This document shows positions 60,667-64,000 of a stretch of DNA of 64,000 bases, piece by piece. The DNA comes from an uncultured Bacteroidota bacterium. GTDB taxonomy: Bacteria; Bacteroidota; Bacteroidia; B-17B0; Aurantibacillaceae. The stretch spans positions 1 through 64,000 of the forward strand of contig CALMVZ010000039.1 in the NCBI GenBank assembly GCA_937873155.1. Direction: 5' to 3'. A model generated the notes under the pieces. The model did no database searches, was not told the origin of the DNA, and saw only the letters and a list, made by a program, of their open reading frames with translations. The position numbers and the translations under genes were made by a program. Each line of letters starts with the position of its first letter. Position 1 is the first letter of the stretch.

Positions 60667-61416
60667 TTAATCTTTGATAAGATCACCCTTGCTGTAACGG
60701 ACGAAATCTATTTGGCCGGGATCTCCTTTGTAATGTACGTTTCCTTTTTCCCAGATCTCTATTTTCATAAATCCGCCGTTTGGTGCGTTGATGTAACAGT
60801 CTCCGATAGTATAGGTGTTGATGTCTATCCGTGATTGAACCGTCATGTTCTGTAACCTGATATAATTTGTGCCGTTTGAATAATGGGTACTGTAAACCAC
60901 ATTTCCGGCACCGTAAAGATCTCCGTTACCATGTGTACTTGTTGCCATGAAATTCACATTCACATTAAAATGCACATCACCGGAATTAGCTATACGGATA
61001 TCCAATGAATCCTGGGTGAATTGATTCCGGAAATAAACAGTTCCTGTTCCGGCATTACGAACCATCCTTAAATAAGGCAATGTTACGTAAGCAATGATCT
61101 TCTTTTTAGGGCTACGGACGAAATTACACTTGTTGACATTATCGATCGTCAAAGTGCCATTACTTACGGTTGTTTTAATATTCATGAACAAATTCTTTCC
61201 GGCTTCGAGTTTCATTTCAAAATTTGGACCCTGAGTTAAATAAAGATCGATCTTATCATTCACAACCACTTTATCAAAACCGGATACTTCAATGATCCGT
61301 GTTTCAATAGTGCCCGTTCCTTTGAAACAATCGCCAAGGTTTTCCTTTTTGCAGGAGTTAACTACAAAAGCAATAACAGTTAATATGACTATGACTATGA
61401 ATCTAATCTTTAACAC
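60667..61416 (-). CDS. GIN-domain (DUF2807) lipoprotein
   Basis: 249 residues with a lipobox ending at C22 (VVNSC). The DUF2807/GIN domain is a right-handed beta-solenoid, seen as repeated strands (FDKVVVNDKIDLYLTQG, TVSNGTLTIDNVNKC, ADSGDVHFNV-like turns, GNGDLYGAGNV). The family is described as a putative adhesin head; the function in Bacteroidota is not settled. It overlaps the upstream PagL-like gene by 14 bases and is expected to be cotranscribed with it. Confidence 0.82.
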   Translation of the reverse strand: MLKIRFIVIVILTVIAFVVNSCKKENLGDCFKGTGTIETRIIEVSGFDKVVVNDKIDLYLTQGPNFEMKLEAGKNLFMNIKTTVSNGTLTIDNVNKCNFVRSPKKKIIAYVTLPYLRMVRNAGTGTVYFRNQFTQDSLDIRIANSGDVHFNVNVNFMATSTHGNGDLYGAGNVVYSTHYSNGTNYIRLQNMTVQSRIDINTYTIGDCYINAPNGGFMKIEIWEKGNVHYKGDPGQIDFVRYSKGDLIKD

Positions 61417-62569
61417 TTTTCTTTTTCTTTAATGGTATTCTGTATCCTGCTCCAAGATCAAAATGATAAGCAATGGCCCAATGTGATTTTAAAGCGAACT
61501 GTAACATTAGTCCTTTTTTTCCTGTATATCTCACACCAAAGCGATGGAAGATAGGTCCGTCCTCATTTTTTTTCGAATGCACATAAACGCCCATTTCAAT
61601 TGGCAAACTCATTCTTCCGAAATTATAGGAATAACAGAACTTCGCGCCAATTCTCACTTGATCTAAAGCTGTTGAATACGGAATAAAATATTGCCTTAAT
61701 TCACTTAAATAACTTTCTTCATAGTAAACATCAGCACCAACCCCGAATTTACTGGTATTCCTCATGTTGTAACTGTAGTTGAACGAGAAAGTATAGGCAT
61801 TCATTTTACTATTACCCGGCGGATAATTATCATTCAGGCCATATCCTCCCCAAACTAAAAGTTCATGACGTGACGGGACAATAGTAGAAGAATCGATCAC
61901 CATTTTCTCACATTTATTATCAACCAATTTATAAGTTAAACCCATATTCAGAGAAACCAGGTTCAAACCTAAATTCGGCACCTGGAAACGTCCGTTACTA
62001 ACATGGCTTATTCCTAAACCCGGCTCCAGCCTGAATTTATCAGAAAGGTTAATATGCCAAAGCAAACGGTATTGCACAAATGCGTTCCAATGGCTACCAA
62101 TAGCAATGTTCTTATGATTATCTACAATGTCAAATTTCCTGGTCACATAAGCTAATCCCCAGCTTACTCTTACAATCGGAACCGATGCCCTTTGTTTTGA
62201 TCTTAAAGGGATCTCAATGAAAGGTGAAATAGAAATACTGGAACCTAACGTTTTCGGATTTCCAAAATCCATATAGGTGGCACATATGCCAAAGTCAGGT
62301 TTATTATTCTCACAATGCCATAATTTACAGCCATCAGTTGCCTTTACGAGGTTTAATTCGGCCATAGGAACGTACCCTGTGATCAAATGCCCGATAGAAG
62401 CACGATGCTGCATAATAAAACCATAGTTAACCCCCGGCTTTATGTACCATTTTCGGCTGCAGCTTTTATCCTGGGCAATTAAAGACAAAGAACACAGAAC
62501 AGCAATAGAACTGATGAATATGGATCGGAAACTCTTAATAGTTTTTTGATAATATAACAGTAACTGCAA
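61403..62569 (-). CDS. PagL-like acyloxyacyl hydrolase (lipid A 3-O-deacylase family)
   Basis: Up to 388 residues. A signal peptide (KSFRSIFISSIAVLCSLSLIAQ) precedes an eight-strand-like outer-membrane barrel. GLGISHVSNGRFQVPNLGL holds the His-x-Ser pair of the PagL active site. The long form and the C-terminal MLQFALKSHWAIAYHFD strands fit the Bacteroidota branch. PagL removes the 3-O acyl chain of lipid A. The outermost start (TTG 62567-62569) is inside a -7 box, so the real start is lower: CTG 62560 or ATT 62539 (MKSFRSIF...) are the only good options, no ATG being in frame there. Confidence 0.75.
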   Translation of the reverse strand: MQLLLYYQKTIKSFRSIFISSIAVLCSLSLIAQDKSCSRKWYIKPGVNYGFIMQHRASIGHLITGYVPMAELNLVKATDGCKLWHCENNKPDFGICATYMDFGNPKTLGSSISISPFIEIPLRSKQRASVPIVRVSWGLAYVTRKFDIVDNHKNIAIGSHWNAFVQYRLLWHINLSDKFRLEPGLGISHVSNGRFQVPNLGLNLVSLNMGLTYKLVDNKCEKMVIDSSTIVPSRHELLVWGGYGLNDNYPPGNSKMNAYTFSFNYSYNMRNTSKFGVGADVYYEESYLSELRQYFIPYSTALDQVRIGAKFCYSYNFGRMSLPIEMGVYVHSKKNEDGPIFHRFGVRYTGKKGLMLQFALKSHWAIAYHFDLGAGYRIPLKKKKSVKD

Positions 62570-62574
62570 ATATA
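62567..62574 (-). promoter_or_regulatory. -7 box (TATATTTG) of the PagL-like gene
   Basis: A perfect TAnnTTTG on the minus strand that includes the outermost possible start codon of the gene. It faces the mazG box 16 bases away. Confidence 0.5.
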
Positions 62575-62590
62575 ATAATAAGAAACTGTT

Positions 62591-62598
62591 TAAATTTG
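62591..62598 (+). promoter_or_regulatory. -7 box (TAAATTTG) six bases before mazG
   Basis: A perfect TAnnTTTG; ATG 62605 follows after six bases, the same spacing as at 16855-16869. The in-frame TTG at 62596 is part of the box. Confidence 0.55.
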
Positions 62599-62604
62599 CC
62601 TTAT

Positions 62605-63375
62605 ATGGAAGAAAAACTAAAGGCTTTTGAACGGCTTTTAAATATTATGGACGACCTGAGGGAGAAATGCCCCTGGGACAAGAAACAAACCATAGAAAGT
62701 CTAAGGCATTTAACAATTGAGGAGACCTATGAGCTGAGTGATGCCATTCTGAAAAACAGCAGCGAAGAACTTAAAAAAGAACTTGGTGATATTTTACTTC
62801 ACATTGTATTCTACGCCCGTATTGCCAGTGAAACGAATGCATTCAATATTGCAGATGTAATGAATTCGCTTTGTGATAAATTGATCTTCAGACACCCTCA
62901 TATTTACGGGGATGTGAAAGTCAATAATGAAGATGATGTGAAACAGAATTGGGAAAAATTAAAGCAAAAAGAAAAAGGAGGGAATACTTCGGTATTGAGC
63001 GGCGTTCCTAATAGTATGCCTGCTTTATTAAAAGCTTACCGTATCCAGGAAAAAGCCCGCGCAGTTGGTTTCGACTGGGATCAGCCTGAACAAGTGTTTG
63101 AAAAAGTCCGGGAAGAAATTGAAGAATTGAACACAGAGGTAAAAAAAGGGAATATTTTGAAAATTGAAGACGAGTTTGGAGATGTGTTATTCGCTTTGAT
63201 CAATTATGGCCGTTTTATAAATGTGAATGCGGAAGATGCATTAGAGAGAACCAATAAAAAATTCATTAAGCGCTTCAATTACATGGAAGAAAAAATAAAA
63301 GCACAGGGAAAACAATTAGCAGATTGTACCCTTGCTGAAATGGATGTATTCTGGAACGAAGCCAAAAAATTATAG
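62605..63375 (+). CDS. mazG: MazG nucleoside triphosphate pyrophosphohydrolase
   Basis: 256 residues with two MazG domains. The first has CPWDKKQTIESLRHLTIEET, then YELSDAI and ELGDILLHIVFYARIA; the second has IEDEFGDVLFALINYGRFIN. The paired E-E-x2-E and E/D-x2-D sites bind Mg and the triphosphate. It hydrolyses non-canonical or excess NTPs in the cytoplasm. The start is ATG 62605. Its stop shares one base with the GTG of the next gene. Confidence 0.93.
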   Translation: MEEKLKAFERLLNIMDDLREKCPWDKKQTIESLRHLTIEETYELSDAILKNSSEELKKELGDILLHIVFYARIASETNAFNIADVMNSLCDKLIFRHPHIYGDVKVNNEDDVKQNWEKLKQKEKGGNTSVLSGVPNSMPALLKAYRIQEKARAVGFDWDQPEQVFEKVREEIEELNTEVKKGNILKIEDEFGDVLFALINYGRFINVNAEDALERTNKKFIKRFNYMEEKIKAQGKQLADCTLAEMDVFWNEAKKL

Positions 63376-64000
63376 TGAAAGAATTCTTAAAAAATAACGC
63401 CATTTATCTTACTCTGTATTTAGGGGCTTTGATAACCGCTGCTTATTTTTTGTTGAGCTATAATAAGATCCTGATCCACGAGATGTGTAATTACTGGGTA
63501 TGTAACCCGGGAGTAAGTACTTTCTATAAATATTTTACGCATGTTGGTGATGGTCTTTTTGTAATGGGTCTGGGTATTCTTGTTTTGTTCTTTAACCGAA
63601 AAAGGGGAGTTTATGTTTTGCTGGCATATGTTTTTGCAGGAGTGACTTCATCTATAATCAAATACTTTTTCAATTACGTCCGTCCATTCCATTATTTCGT
63701 TTATTACCGCAAACATTACACTTTAAACCTTGTAGATGGTGTTGATATGTTAGGGGAGAGGAGTTTTCCTAGCGGACATTCAACTGCGGCATTTGTTGTT
63801 TTCTCGGCTTTAGCTTTTAGTACTGAGAATAAGATGGCAAAGGTTGTTTTTTTTATCATTGCCATTAACGCCGCATTCAGCAGGATGTATTTGTCGCAGC
63901 ACTGGTTGGTGGATATTACTTTTGGCTCTTTGGTTGGGGTCACGTATGCGATCATTATGTATTTCGCTTTCTATAAATCAGACCGGTTCAATATGAATCT
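63375..64000 (+). CDS. PAP2 superfamily phosphatase (3' end beyond the window)
   Basis: Partial; GTG 63375 to the window end, 208 codons. Four or more membrane helices surround the PAP2 motifs: K-x6-RP in IKYFFNYVRP, PSGHSTAAF, and SRMYLSQHWLVD with the catalytic histidine. Enzymes of this type remove phosphate from undecaprenyl-pyrophosphate or phosphatidylglycerol-phosphate, or modify lipid A. The GTG overlaps the mazG stop, so it is cotranscribed. Confidence 0.85.
   Translation, partial: MKEFLKNNAIYLTLYLGALITAAYFLLSYNKILIHEMCNYWVCNPGVSTFYKYFTHVGDGLFVMGLGILVLFFNRKRGVYVLLAYVFAGVTSSIIKYFFNYVRPFHYFVYYRKHYTLNLVDGVDMLGERSFPSGHSTAAFVVFSALAFSTENKMAKVVFFIIAINAAFSRMYLSQHWLVDITFGSLVGVTYAIIMYFAFYKSDRFNMN

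Noticed and set aside
1-64000. tRNA or rRNA genes, insertion sequences, prophage genes, conjugation genes
   Set aside because: Nothing with the needed conserved arms, transposase or phage motifs was seen on either strand.

Overview
The window is a moderately AT-rich stretch of a Bacteroidota chromosome, probably an uncultured Flavobacteriales or Sphingobacteriales-like lineage. I infer this from six secreted proteins with type IX secretion (T9SS) C-terminal sorting domains, promoters of the TAnnTTTG type, the Bacteroidota form of RNA polymerase omega beside bamD, coaBC and a DUF4835/PorD gene, and many TPR sensor proteins. There are no rRNA genes, recognisable tRNAs, CRISPR arrays or transposases, and no gene-free stretch above 300 bases once starts are placed.

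Layout. 1-20.5 kb: T9SS cargo proteins, a Rieske oxygenase, a fused acyl-CoA mutase (IcmF), two TPR-membrane-coil proteins that end where a phosphatase would normally begin, a thiolase, an NlpC/P60 hydrolase and a pirin. 20.6-26.9 kb: one very large envelope protein (TPR, PD40 propeller, Asn/Thr-rich and coiled-coil body, three SPOR-like C-terminal repeats). 27-34 kb: bamD-rpoZ-coaBC-porD, a peptide-binding lipoprotein and a SpoIIE-type phosphatase. 33.6-37.2 kb: DUF6702, HupE/UreJ-like and M1 peptidase genes.

37.3-39.3 kb is the most island-like segment. A GT25-type glycosyltransferase diverges from a winged-helix gene/nucleotidyltransferase gene pair that looks like a toxin-antitoxin module. 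The pair has an inverted-repeat operator over its -33 box, and the block is bounded by related inverted 20-bp sequences, with an attC-like nested hairpin on the right. 39.5-51.4 kb: a TPR/HisKA-like protein without an ATPase domain, a B12-binding radical SAM enzyme, more T9SS cargo, and a divergent two-component cluster with an 18-bp direct repeat between its arms.

51.4-60.7 kb is a surface-polysaccharide locus. A leftward operon holds two GT2 transferases, a sugar epimerase and a GT39 transferase. A rightward operon holds an RmlC-like epimerase, a reductase and RfbF-RfbG-RfbH. Together these are most of a CDP-3,6-dideoxyhexose pathway, possibly CDP-ascarylose. They diverge from a palindrome made of two overlapping -7 boxes. 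60.7-64 kb: a GIN-domain lipoprotein, a PagL-like lipid A deacylase, MazG and a truncated PAP2 phosphatase.

The recurring themes are export across the outer membrane (BamD, PorD, T9SS cargo), envelope glycan building and remodelling (polysaccharide locus, SPOR protein, NlpC/P60, PagL, PAP2) and TPR/two-component signalling. Several genes appear to start only a few bases after their -7 box, so some transcripts may be leaderless or nearly so.
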